Program-made: the position numbers and the translations under genes | Notes under the pieces: generated by a model | Seen by the model: the letters and a program-made list of their open reading frames with translations, nothing else | The model's database searches: none | Told to the model about the DNA's origin: nothing | NCBI GenBank assembly: GCA_030267565.1 | Contig: BRXU01000031.1 | Coordinates: 992,001 to 1,056,000 of the forward strand | Source: Pleodorina starrii | Taxonomy: Eukaryota > Chlorophyta > Chlorophyceae > Chlamydomonadales > Volvocaceae | Direction of reading: 5' to 3' | DNA: 64,000 bases | In this document: in pieces, positions 46,113 through 57,681 of the stretch | Numbering within the stretch: the stretch's first letter is position 1 | Layout of the letters: each line of letters opens with the position of its first letter

Positions 46113-47299
46113 CGAACAGCGGTTGGCAGTAGTTATAATGATCTGTAAAAAAAGTCTAAAATCACAATCTTGTCTTTTACAAGCAGCGTATGTTCAATCA
46201 ACGAAGAAGTAGTAATCCAACTGAGATATAATTTTCACAATCCTAGTTCTCGCAGAGATCTAGGAGTTAAAACCGCAACTCTCCAGTCTCGACACAGCGA
46301 AACAGCATGGTATCCACCAACCAAATTAAACAACAATGCTAGTCAACAACGATATGCGATGTGATAAAAGTCTTCCGGGAAAATGATAATGTTACCGTAC
46401 GGTTATACGTCATGTTCCTCCTACGCCGCAGCCTCTCCTGCACGCATAACTCGCACAAAATCAAAAGTCACCGTTCTTTGGAAAAACCAGCAAACACACA
46501 AACCAGGTCTTGCCGCCCCTCTCCTGCTGGCGGCCGCGTGTTCCTTTCCGCCAGCCCCAGGCCAAACAAATACCCCAAAAGTACAAGCGACGGTGGCGTA
46601 AATTACCCCGGAAGGAACGTCCACAGCGTGAAATGACGGCCCACTATCGCAACGGTGTTCCCCCCGGCCCCCCGCACACGCCCCGTCTCCGCTGTCAGTT
46701 CGGCCTGGCCCTCCCTCCCGCCCTCGCGATACCAAAATCCCTGCACAGCAGCCCGCTTGCGGCGCCAGTCATTCTTCAACGCCCAGTCACTCTCAGGCGC
46801 CAGTCAGTCGTCATTCTTCAATGCCCAGCAACCAAACGGCCCACGGCCGCACCAATACCAAAAACAACAAGAGCACCAAACACTTCGGTGCCACATCCAA
46901 CACAACTACAACAACAAACCATAACCAAAGTCCGTCAAATTGCACACGCATAACACATACATACATACACATACAGCGCAGCAAGGTCCTGGGCTTCCGC
47001 TGGCTGGAAGCTCTTCATTTCAATGCCCCCGGTGGGTGCTATGCTACCGGTATGCGAACAGCTGCACGACCCCAACTGACTGATCGATCCACCACAGCGT
47101 TCGCCCAGTGGAGATCCCAAGATGGCACATGCCCGGCGGCGCATGTACGTGACGAGTCCCAGTCCCAAATCTCAATCTCGGTCTGAGCGGCCACCCGGTC
47201 GACAACCCGCTCGCGGCTGCCAGGAGTCCGTCCGCCGCAGTGTGGCGGATGCCTCTGGACGACGCACTGACGCGCGCCGACATGCCATCTCACTGAAGT

Positions 47300-47330
<31 letters not shown>

Positions 47331-49448
47331 CTACAGAAGACGCGAGCGAGCGCGCATGCACAGCGACACCGGCGCACAGAGGCGATCGATGGGCGTGTCG
47401 ACCACACGGGCTCAGCACCGTCAGGCTCGGCACCCTGAGATGACAAACGCAGTACCCCGGAGGCTCCGAAACCAACCCAACCGCCCAACCTCCTTCGCAA
47501 CACGCGACCACAACCAACCCAGTTAACCCAACCCAATCCAAGCTCCCCCGAGCTTCTCACGCACCTTTTCCACCTCTTTGAGTTGTCGCCCAGGCAATCG
47601 TCCCGCTCCCCACCACACCTCTAGGCATCTGCAGCCCCCACACCTCAAGGGCTGCAGTCCTGTGGGGTTGTGTCCCACCGCCACCACCCCCTCTGCCGCC
47701 ATGTCCCCGCGGCGCAAAATACTACTTCCTGTCACACCCGCAATTACTCTCCTCGCCGACGGGCAAAAAGGTCAACCGTGCTCTCAAGCCACCATCTTGT
47801 CTAAATATGTTTACGCTCTTCCCATGCCGCTGGCAGCGGGCAGCCGGCCCCCAAAAAACGGAACAAAAACATGGCCCGCGTTGCTGCTGGTTGAGAACCC
47901 TCATCCGGCAGATGGGCAGGTGGAAAAACCCCAGTAGGAGTCGCGACGGGTAAAAACACAAAAATGTCGCGAGCCGGCTCAAACAAGTAAGACATAATCG
48001 TCCCGCTGTGCGTGCTCGGCGCCCCTCGGCAAGCGAGGCCTGGCACCTACCCACCTCCGCGCCTCCTCTTCCCGCTGCCGCCCCTCAAAAGAAGTCAAGT
48101 CCAAATGGTATGACCCAGCCGTTGACGCTCTGCTCGCCCACAAAACCCTAGCAATAAAGAGCCCCCAAAATCAATCGTCGCAGTCAACTCCCGTTCGGGT
48201 GTCCCGTCCCGTTCTTCAAAACACGCGCGGATGGCTCCATGCATGCAGCCGATCCGGCTACAAAAGGGGCAGCACAAGTCTGGCCGCAGCAGTCTGGGAA
48301 GGAAGACTTGGGGGAAGATTTAAAGCACGTGAAGGCAAAACTACTACGCAGGCAAAAGATTCGCTGGAAAGCAACAGAAAGCGAACGCAACGCAAGGCAA
48401 AACGAACGCGCAACCCTGCCATTTTCACGCCGGCGAGCCACACAGCTGGACAAGAGGACGACGGACAGCGTCCGGCACGACACACCAGCCGCAACGCGGG
48501 TATGCGGCTGACTAACAATGGTGGCAGGGCCCGTCAACTAGTACATCGCCGGCGGCGCGTCGCGTACATCCACCAGCCGCCACACCGCCGCCGCCGTCGG
48601 TCCCTCCGCCGCCGGCGCCTCCCGCCGGAACGTCAGCGTGAGGCGCTCCCGGGTGCAGTACGACAGCGGCAGCGGCGACACCCGGCTGGTCTCCGTACCC
48701 GCCGTCACCAACGCCGCCGTCACCACCACCTCCCCCAGGCCCTGCCCCTGGCCCGCTGCAGCCGCCGCCGCCGCCGCGGCGGCAGCGACCGGGCGAGCCC
48801 TCAGCTGCTCCAGCTCCACCTCGATTCGCTGCAGCTGCACCCGTCTGTTTCCGGCGGGGGCGTCGGTTCGGGGTCGGGGTCACCACCCATGGGGGCGGGA
48901 CGATTGGTTACAAACGGTGAAAACCGGTTGGCAGGAGGAGGGGCCGCGACAATGGCAGTGACAGGCTGACAGCGGGCATGCGAACGGGCGGGCGGGCATC
49001 GTCGCGCTCACGAGCACGCGAGCAGGAGCACTCAGCCAAGCTGATGGGCTAAGAGCAGTTTGTTGTGACCGCGGAAGCGCCCTCCTGAGACACCACCGCG
49101 ATGCCCCTCCTGGAGCGTATTATTGGGCCGCTTTGACCACGTTGGACAGGTTGGAAACCCACAAGCGCATACCATCTTTCACACGCAGCCCCCGCCCCAG
49201 CCCCAGCCCCAGCTCGGCCGGCCGCGCCCCTCACCTGCTCATTCGCGCATTCCGGTCGGCCTCCGCGCGAGCCACCTTGAGCGCCCGACCGCCCAGCAGC
49301 CCCGACAGCAGCTCAGCGCGGTCCCGTGGGTCGGCAAGCGCCGGAGCGGCGGCGCGCGCGGCGGCCCAGCCCCGTAGCAGCGCCGCAGCCGCCGCCTCGT
49401 CCAGTTGCGCCCGCCTGCCGTACTGCTCGGCCAGGCGGCTCACGCTCT
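46113..49448. repeat. Segmental duplication, copy 2 (3' part of the complete ARC6 gene and downstream DNA)
   Basis: Matches 41493-44012. Copy 2 is longer: it includes about 0.8 kb near 46950-47750 that copy 1 lacks or has in diverged form, containing a CA microsatellite at 47298-47323. Its right end continues into intron 9 of ARC6, so copy 2 is the parental locus. Confidence 0.8.
47298..47323. repeat. CA dinucleotide microsatellite
   Basis: Run of about 13 CA units downstream of ARC6, absent from duplication copy 1. Confidence 0.8.
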
Positions 49449-52400
49449 GCCGCGACAAAGGGTGGCGGCATGAGGAGGAGGAATGGGAGGAGGAAGGAGT
49501 GGTATGAGGCAGAGCAGGAGGCTGGTTCATGGGCCTTATGAGGTCAGTGTGACACAATCTGTCAGATCTGGAGAGAGGCATATCAAGAGCAAAAAGCACG
49601 CCATGGACTCCAGAGAGGGAGGGAGGGAGGGATTCACAGCGGCATCTTGGTCCCACATGTAACCCTCCCCCGTGCCAGCCCTCCGGCCCCCCAAAGCCTC
49701 ACCTCCACACTTGCAGCGTCAGCGCCCACCTCCGACCCCACAGCCGCCTCCTGCCGCTCGATAGCACCAGCACCAGCAGCCGCGCCGCCGCCACCACCAC
49801 CCAGCAGCGGCCACTGCCCCAGCGCCTCCTGCGCCGCCGAGCCGCCACCCAACCATCGCGCCACCGCCGCCGCCGCCGCCGCCACCTGCGCCCGCGACGC
49901 ATCCACCGTCGGCGCCGCCGCTGCCGCTGCCGCTCCGTACCCGCTGGCTGCCGCCGCCTGCAGCGCGCCGCTGGCAACGATGCGGTTGCCCACATACGCC
50001 GCCAGCGCCCCCAGGCACACCGCCTGCGCCGCCACCGCCGCCACCCGTCGTACGGCCTCGCGGCTCGTCGCCTCGTCAGCCGCCGCTGGATCCAGTACGA
50101 CCGCCGCCCAGTCACGGACCGGCGCGGCGCCCGGCAGCGCCGCCACGTGCTCAGTGATGGTGACGGCGGCAGCGGCGGCGCGCTGTACGACACGCGCCAC
50201 CATCCGCGGCCGCGGGCGCAGGTGCCCCTCGGCGTCAGGTGCCCAAAGCGCGCCCGCGGCGGCGGCGGCATCCGCGGCGGAGCCGCTGCCCGAAGCCGGC
50301 GGCGCCGCCAGCGCGACGTCAACCAGCCCGCCAGCGACCGGCGGCGCGGCGGGTACGGCCGCCGGAGGCGACGGCATCACCTCGCCGCCGGCGGCGGGGC
50401 CGGGACCTCCGCCGCCGCCGCCGCCGCCCGGTGCGGCTACTCCTGCCGGAAAAGGCACCACATTGTTTGTATTGGACGCCGCCGTTTGCTGCTTTTGCTG
50501 CGGCTGCTGGTGGTTCTCGACGGCCTGGCTGTAGCTACGGTCACCAGCGCTGCCGGCGGCTCTCGACACAGCCTCCTCATCCCCGCGCGTCGTGACTGGC
50601 TCGGCGGCGGCAGCCGCCGCCGCCACGCGCGGCAGCGCCTGGGCGGCAATGGCGGCCCTGCCGCCGCCGCTGCCGCCGCCCGTCGCCGCTTGCTTCTCCG
50701 CCGAGCCCCAGCGCGACCCCAGATTGAAGGGAGCCATCCAGCGGGCGACGGTGCGCGGCGACCTGGCGGCGGCGCTGCCGACGGCGGCCGCCGCCGCGGC
50801 GACGGCGTTTGCGGCCGCGGCCGCGCGCGGCGCCACATCCTGCAAGGTGATCGCGGCCGCGACGATGACATCAAGCGCTAAGAGCTAAAAGCCAGGGAAA
50901 CGGCAGCTGGTAGCCAGCTTGTGCTGTGGACAGCAATGGCAGGGGCGTGCTATGCAGAGCAATGGCAGGAGGACAGGAGACGGGGCAGCGGAAGGGGCAG
51001 AGCATGGGAAGAAGGATAAGACGGGAGATGGGACGAACGGACGGGAGAAAGAACACAGGCGATGTGAAGTCCTCCACACGCCCACTCGCCCGCCCGAAAA
51101 CCATAAAACCAGCTCAGCTGAATAAACCGTAACAAATAACAATAAAAATAAACAAACCACAAATAAAAATATAATTAGTAATTAATATTTATAATTATTT
51201 ATCTAATAATTAAATAAATTATACCGGTATATTAACCATAAACCACAAACCCGCTCAGCTCGTCCCATCTCGTCTACTCACTTGCAGCGCCGCTCGGCTC
51301 TGCGCCAGCAACCCGCTGGCCATCGGAGCTCCAGCGCCGCCCTTGGGTCCCGCACCCGCCGCCGCGACCGCCTCCGACGCCGCCGGCGCCGCTGCCGCTG
51401 CCTGCGCCGCCGGCGGCTGGGGCTGGCCGTGCCCTTTGCTGGCTGCGCTAACTGCATGCGCCGCCGCCTGCCACAGCTGCCACAGCCTCTGGCGGCTTGC
51501 GTCTGACACGTGGGCGACGGCGCTGCCCAGGGCGGCGGTTACCTGCGCTTCGCCGCTTCGGACCGCCAGGAGCTTGGGAGACGAAAGATGGAGGCGGAAG
51601 ATGGAGGACGGAGGCGGGAGATGGATGCGGAGGACGGAGGACGAAGGCGGGAGCGGAGGCGGAGGCGAAGGATGGAGGCGGAGGCGGAAGAAGGAAGCGG
51701 AACAGACCACACGGGTGGGAGAGGGTAAGAAGGACGTGTTGCAGCGGAGGAACCGAGGGGACGTTTTGGGAGCATGGATGGGAGGGACGAGGCGAGGACG
51801 TGCGGTGCACATGAAGGGGAGAGGCGAGGCCGCGCGGCTTCAGCAGGGAAGAAACGAACGGGGGAAGGAAGGAAGGAAGGAAGGAAGGAAGGAGGCTTTT
51901 GCACGGTCTAGACCTGCAGAACATGCGGGAGGGCTCTAGACGGGAAGCCAAACATTGCGTACCGCACACATACACGGAGGCACCCATCCACGGATGCATA
52001 CGGGGTTCGCGCTTTCGTTTGAAAATGCGCACACCTTGTTAAAGAGGATGACCCGTGGGTCGGCGAACCACCGCGCCAGCGACACCGACCCCGCGCCCGC
52101 CGTCTCCGGGAAGCACGGCATCACCGACAGCTCCAGCCAGCTCTCAGCCCAGCCGTACTTCCGAGCCACCTCGTCCGAGTCCTGGCTGCGCTCCGAAACC
52201 TTCCCAGGGGCCGATTTGACGGGGTACCGGGCACGACCACCGGCTGATGGCGGCTGCTGGGTCGCCGTCGCTGCCGCCGCCGGCGCCTTGTCGCCTGTCG
52301 CGGCGGCGCCGCCGGCAGGTGTGCCCGCCGCCGCCGCCGCCGCCGCCGCGGCTTGTTCGAGGCCCGTAGCGGCGTCGCATTCGTCCTCGCACTCGCTGCA

Positions 52401-55400
52401 GACGCCGTCGCTTCGTTCCTTCACCTGGAGTGTGTGCATGCATGCATGCAGGCAGGCAGGCGGCGGAGGTGCACGACACCAACCGGAAAACAAGGGTGGA
52501 GGTGGAGGAAGATTGAAGAGCACGGAGACAGTCCAAATACGGTAGGCCATAAGCTGACAAGACGTCGTTTCCCAACGGAGCCGTCAGACAGCGTTCCCTT
52601 TCCATCCTCTCCTCCCCTTCCCTTCCCTCTCCTCCCCTTCCCTTCCCTCTCCTCCCCTTCCCTTCCCTCTCCTCCCCTTCCCTTCCCTCTCCTCCCCTTC
52701 CCTTCCCTCTCCTCCCCTTCCCTCTCCTCTCAGAATTCTCACCGAGAAGGACACAGCGCCCTCCAGGGCGCCCACCACCGCCGCCGTGGCCCCGCCGCCG
52801 ACGCCGCCCGCCGCCTGCAGCAGCTGCGCCTCCAACCGCCGCAACAGCGCCGACTCGTCGCCGTCGTCGTACCACTCATCGCCGGCAAGGCTGTACGGCA
52901 ATGACGCGCTGGAGGCGGCGCTGCCGCCGCCCGCGGCGGTGCGTCCCGCCTCCGCTGACGCGGCTGCCGCCGCCGCCGCGGCAGTCCCCGCTGCCGAGGT
53001 GCGGCGGCCCAACAGGGCTTCGCAAACGCTCCGCTCGAACGATACATCCGCCGCCGCCGCCGCCGTCGCAGCCGCCGTCGCCGGCGGCGCCGTGGCCCCG
53101 CCGCTCTGCTGCTGGTGCTGCTGTTGCAGTTGCTGCTGCGCGATACGCTCGAAGTACGACAGCGCCTGTCAAAACACGTACAAACACACAAACGGTGTGG
53201 AAGGTTGTTGCTGTGCGCAAAGGGCCTGACGGCTCAACTCCATGGCCCGCAGTGCGCGTTCCCCAAACCCAACCCAACGGGCTGACCTCGCGTGCGGCCA
53301 CGCACTGCACAACCCCCGTACGATACGGTACATATGTACGAACCTGCAGTACATGTTGCGGCCAGCCGGTGCTCACTCCCTGGGCCAGGTGCGCAATCGC
53401 CAGGTCGTACAGCTCCTCGTCCGACAGCTTCACGGCGCCGTACGGCTTCTGGCCGCTGGCGACCGGTCCGTACAATGCAATCTGCACACGGCATGACGGT
53501 TGGTCGTTGGTCGTTGGGCACAACGGTCCCAAGCCGCTATTAAAGCCTGCCAGGGCCAGGGTCTCCGCCCGCAATCGCGCCCTCTTTGACGCTCGGACCA
53601 GCGGCTCTCCGCCGACCAGGCGCTCTCTCCCTTCTCAACACCGCACCACCCCGTCCCCCTCCCCTGCCGCCTCGTCGCCCTCCCTCCGCTGCGGTATCTT
53701 CGTTTCACCTTACCCTGCCCAAGCCACCCGGGCCCCTACCCCTCCATCCCTTCCTCCCCCAAGCATGCGCAACCCAACCACCCACGTGCTCAGAGGCCGT
53801 CAGCAGACCCCGCAGCGGCGCCATCAGCTCGGTGCGCTCCTCCGGCGTCAGCTCCGGAGCCCAACCGCCACCACCACCACCGCCCGCTGGCGCGCCTCCC
53901 GCCTCCACAGGCGCGGACCCAGCCGCCACCGCCCCCGCCACCGCACCGCCATGCCCCTCCTGCTGCTGCTGCTGCTGGGGCTGCTGCTGCGACTGGCTGT
54001 GCTGGGCCTGGTGGTTATGGTGCTGTCCCGCAGCTGCTCCTCGCCATAGGGCGCTCCGAAGCACGGAGATGGCCTTGGCGCGCCGCGCCGTAGCGGCAGC
54101 AGCCGACGGCCCCGGCGCGCCGCCGGCAGCCCCCGCCGCGCCGGTCGGCGCGCCGCCGCCGGCCGACCCAGCGACGGCGCGGGCGCCCGCGGCGAGTTGG
54201 ATTGCGGGCCCAGAGCCGGCCCCGCCAGCCGCGGCTGATGGCTGCGGCTGCGGCGACACGGGCGGGGTGGTGCGAAGCACCTCCTCCGCAAAGGCCGCTG
54301 CGACGCCCTGCAGCGTAAGGCCGAATGACGGTACATGTCATGTTCGTTCCGACATCGCGACAGGACAAAGGGGAAGCGGCTCACGATGACGACTGAGCAG
54401 CAAGCACAGCACTCATGTGTGGCTGTGACACATTTGATGGTATGTGTGAATCATACGCATAGGTGGTGAAGGATCCCAGACGCGCCCGAGCGTTAGGTGC
54501 GAACAGCAAACTGCGTTCGCCCCTTCCCTTCCTTCTACTGGGGACGGCAGCTTGGGGTGCCGGGTCCAGACTCCAGATTCCACTCAGCGCCGTCACAGCT
54601 GGAGGCTCAGCGATCCGGTTTCGGAGCCCTACATCGCGTGCGCTGCACGGCTCTGCATCCGCCCTCGTCCCGCGCCCTCGCCCCGCGCCCTCATCCCGCC
54701 CTCGTTGACCCGCCCCTCTCCAGGTGGTTGGGAGTTGCTGCAACCAACGACCCAACGACCCATTGCACCATAAGCGCCGCCCCCCTCCTCGTTCCCGCCC
54801 CTCACCTGCAGGCAGTACGACACCTCCTGCTGCAGCGATGCCGCTGCCGCCACCGAGTGCCGCTCCAGAACCTGGCAAACGGGACGAGATGAGGCGGCAC
54901 ACGACAGGTCACACAAGGGGGCGCGAACCAGGCGGAGAGAGGAACTCTCGCCATCTAGATGGATAGACGCGACTCGGGCTCAGTTGCCGTCCTTCCTTGG
55001 GTTCCTCCGGCAAGCAACCCTGCGCTGTCCCTGCGCCTGTGCCCCGCCAAGCACCCCGCCAAGCACCCCATACACCGTGCCGTGCCGCCCATATACCTTG
55101 CGCCCAACCCCCAATCTCGCCGCGTCAGCCGGCCGCGTCACACCACTCAACTTGGGTCTTGCCAGGCACTGACCAAGGTCTAGATTTGGCTGATGGGCTA
55201 AATCCTGTCCTACCAAATACCATGATGCCCCCACCCGAAACACTCACCTGCAGCGCAGATTCCAGGTGCGCATGCACCCCCTCTAGACCTGAGAGTTCAC
55301 TGCTCTGCATGCTGCCAGTGCCACTACCGCCGCCGCCCCCCGCCGCCAGCTGCGCGCCACCGCCGCCGCCGGTTCCGGCTCCGGCTCCGGAGCCTCCCGG

Positions 55401-56477
55401 CGCTCCCCCCGCCATGCTGATGTGGGCCAAGGCGATGGACAGCGCCAGGTCAGCTGCCAGGTGCTCCAGGTGGGGTACCGGCTGCTGCTTGACCGCGCCC
55501 AAGGGGGAGAAGGGCACAGCGGCGGAGGCGGCCTTCAGCAGCGGATTGCCGTACTGTACGACGGCGTCGTACTGCCCGGCCTCGCACAGCAGCGCCAGGG
55601 CAGCGGACGCCTCGTCAAGCGGCGTGCCGCTGCCGGCCTGCGAATGGGATCAGGAGAGGATAATGTGGTGCGGAGGGCGGGGTGAAGGGAGTCGCGGTGG
55701 CGGAAGCGTTGGTGCGAGGAGCGTAAATGTGGATTGGGATGGAGAACGGACAACGGCGGCGGGGTAGCCAGCGTGCATGCGTTCGGCATGCTATCAGCGG
55801 GCGTGTGCAGCTGCGACTAATGCGCTAGTCTTATCAAATATTAGGGCCCATCCTTACAAGACTACTGGCGTTGTCCCGACGATGGTAAGAGGTGCGTTAC
55901 TAAACATGCCGACGAGACTCCGGTGTGGGCCTGATTTACGGGACAGCTTAAACCAGCAAAAGCGACCTTGTGTGACGCAGCGTACCTTTAGCACGCTAAG
56001 CAAACGAGCTTTGGGCAGCACCACAACGCCCGTCTGGCCAGCGGCAAGCAGGTGCTCGCTGTCGTTGCTTTGCCCCATCAGGCGCGCCATTGCCGACACG
56101 GTGGCCGAGGAGTAGCACTGGCCCAATGTGTCTTGCTGACGCAGTATGAGCGAGGACTCGGGTTCGTGCAACACAGTGTGAGCCTCGGCATGGTTGTTAA
56201 CGGGACGAAGGCTGTACTCGCTGGCATCAACAACATCTCGGCCATTGATGTCGGCCGTGTACACAACAGTAGCACCCGCCTCGCCGAAAGTGCCGGAGCG
56301 CGAGCCTGGGTCTGTCGACGACACCGCTGTAATGGCGCTCGCCGTGCTTGTGCGCTGCGCAGCGCACGACGATGTCGGCCTCCATGGCACAGCACGGTAA
56401 CGCCAATGAGCTGAGGCCGCGGACGGCTCGGCAGTGCAGCTGCCGCTGCCAGGAGGCCGCTGGTTGGACAGGCGCAT
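48538..56477 (-). CDS. ARC6: ARC6 chloroplast-division protein homologue
   Basis: Eleven exons in transcript order: 56477-55986, 55637-55248, 54871-54806, 54307-53786, 53481-53344, 53165-52743, 52424-52035, 51572-51282, 50839-49703, 49446-49235, 48844-48538. Phases close to 1,455 aa. ARC6 (Ftn2/ZipN in cyanobacteria) sits in the inner chloroplast envelope, tethers FtsZ filaments on the stromal side and contacts PDV2 on the other. Evidence: ALALLCEAGQYDAVVQYG (residues about 176-193) matches the ALCVLQEGG region; LYDLAIAHLA, FERSVCEALLG and WL...P.F..T...LARWFADPRV match the central alpha-helical part; one membrane segment lies at about 1170-1193 (49970-50045); the C-terminal domain has LLRGWAAARA and ends in RERLTLTF...VWRLVDV. 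The N-terminus (transit peptide plus a very degenerate J-like region) is the weakest part. Large Ala/Gly/Gln insertions make it nearly twice the plant length. Confidence 0.85.
51125..51240. repeat. AT-rich patch in ARC6 intron 8
   Basis: About 110 bases of almost pure A/T (AAATAAAAATATAATTAG and similar) in an otherwise GC-rich gene. It may be a small insertion or a breathing/bent-DNA tract. No coding potential. Confidence 0.6.
52600..52735. repeat. CTCCTCCCCTTCCCTTCCCT tandem array in ARC6 intron 6
   Basis: About six copies of a 20-base pyrimidine unit (purine-rich on the coding strand) lie just after the exon 6 donor. Confidence 0.85.
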
Positions 56478-56946
56478 CGCCCCGACACACAAAACGCCGA
56501 CTAACTCGCGCAAACAAGAGCCTTCAGTCAATGTTTGAGGGATGAGGCAAAGTAAGTATTTTACAGATTAAGTGTCGCAAACACACATAAATTAAGACTA
56601 GCTGGCAGAGACGTAGTCGGCTTTGGAGGCCAAATAATTATTATTGGAATGACGAATTTTGACGGTGAGACTACCACGTGCAGTATGTGGCCCGCGAAGG
56701 GGTTTCGGCTCCTCGGAAGCACGACAGGGCCTTTTTTTCTGACGCAACATGAACTCATCGCCAGCGGCTTTGGCCCGCAGCGGCGGCCCTTGGTACTAAC
56801 TACAACATTCAGTCCTACTTGTACCATAATTTGGCATCCCCTGCAGACCTGACAATTCGAGGTCGTTCAAATCCGCGCCATCTGCCACTATAGGGACTCA
56901 GCCTGATCCTTGCCCTGGAAAACACGGTGACCGCTTAGCCAGGGCC
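56478..56946. promoter_or_regulatory. Shared intergenic promoter region, ARC6 / MOZART1
   Basis: The 469 bases between the ARC6 ATG (minus) and the MOZART1 ATG (plus) must contain both 5' UTRs and promoters. The sequence is AT-richer (AATAATTATTATTGG near 56635). No specific motif is claimed. Confidence 0.4.
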
Positions 56947-57243
56947 ATGGACGCAGGCAGAGTCAGCTATAAGACAGGCGGCAACAAACAGGATACTACC
57001 AATTTGCCCCACAAGGCGTTCGAGGCTGCGCTGGAGCTGTCGCAGCTTCTGGACACGGGCTTAGACAAGGAGACACTTGCGGTTCTGCTAGAGCTGCTCG
57101 ACGCGGGGGTCAACCCGGAGGCGCTCGCGAACGTGGTACGCGAACTCCGGCGTGAGGCAGCCGAATATCAAGCTGCTGTGGAGCGTGTAAACGCAGGCGC
57201 AGCACCTGCGGGCGTAGCTCAGGCGAAGCGCGCCAGGCAGTAA
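56947..57243 (+). CDS. MZT1: MOZART1 (mitotic-spindle organizing protein 1 / GIP1 homologue)
   Basis: Single-exon gene, 98 aa; family members are usually 70-85 aa. MOZART1 is a small subunit of gamma-tubulin ring complexes; it binds the N-termini of GCP proteins and helps recruit and activate the complex at microtubule-organising centres. In plants it is known as GIP1. The core (residues about 27-80) shows the family pattern: AALELSQLLDTGLDKETL, then LLELLDAGVNPEALANVVRE, the second being the hallmark G-(I/V)-NPEALA-x-V-(I/V)-x-ELR. N- and C-terminal extensions are unconserved. The start is the first ATG; no intron is needed. It is divergent from ARC6 and lies 438 bases ahead of NELF-B on the same strand. 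Confidence 0.95.
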   Translation: MDAGRVSYKTGGNKQDTTNLPHKAFEAALELSQLLDTGLDKETLAVLLELLDAGVNPEALANVVRELRREAAEYQAAVERVNAGAAPAGVAQAKRARQ

Positions 57244-57681
57244 ACCGGGGCGCCAGCTGCGCCCCGCGGAGCCCGGAGAGCTTTGGGCGCGTTGTAGACG
57301 CCTGTCCTGCTCTTTCGGTCTCCCTGCCGGGCCCCGGCCCGGCCGGAATTAGCCAAGGGCTTCTCTCCAAGGGCCTCCAGTACTTCGTAGCATAGTTTGG
57401 GATTCGTGGCGTAGATAGCAGAGCAGCGCCCGGAGCGCGGCAAGCGGCCTGGTGACCTCGCAGAGGCTGCTCCTGGGTGAAGCGGTGGACTCCCACCACA
57501 AGCAAGTATATCCCCCGCGGGAGTTGCAGCAGCAGCAGCAGCCTTAGCCAAACCGGCGGCAGCAGCAGCGACCGACCCAACGGCGCAGCATAAAAGTTAG
57601 CAGCAGAGTTAGCGGCACAAGCAGAGGCAGAAACGCAAGACTGCAGGAGCATAGGAGCAGCCCGTTTGGGTATTCAACGCA
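57244..57681. other. Intergenic region between MOZART1 and NELF-B
   Basis: Should contain the MOZART1 3' UTR and the NELF-B promoter and 5' UTR. A minus-strand open frame here is a composition artefact. Short CAG/GCA runs lie near 57525-57570. Confidence 0.4.

Noticed and set aside
49647..50534. Plus-strand 295-codon Ala/Pro-rich open frame
   Set aside because: Antisense shadow of ARC6 exon 9; the GC-rich sequence suppresses stops. The minus strand has the conserved domain and splice sites.
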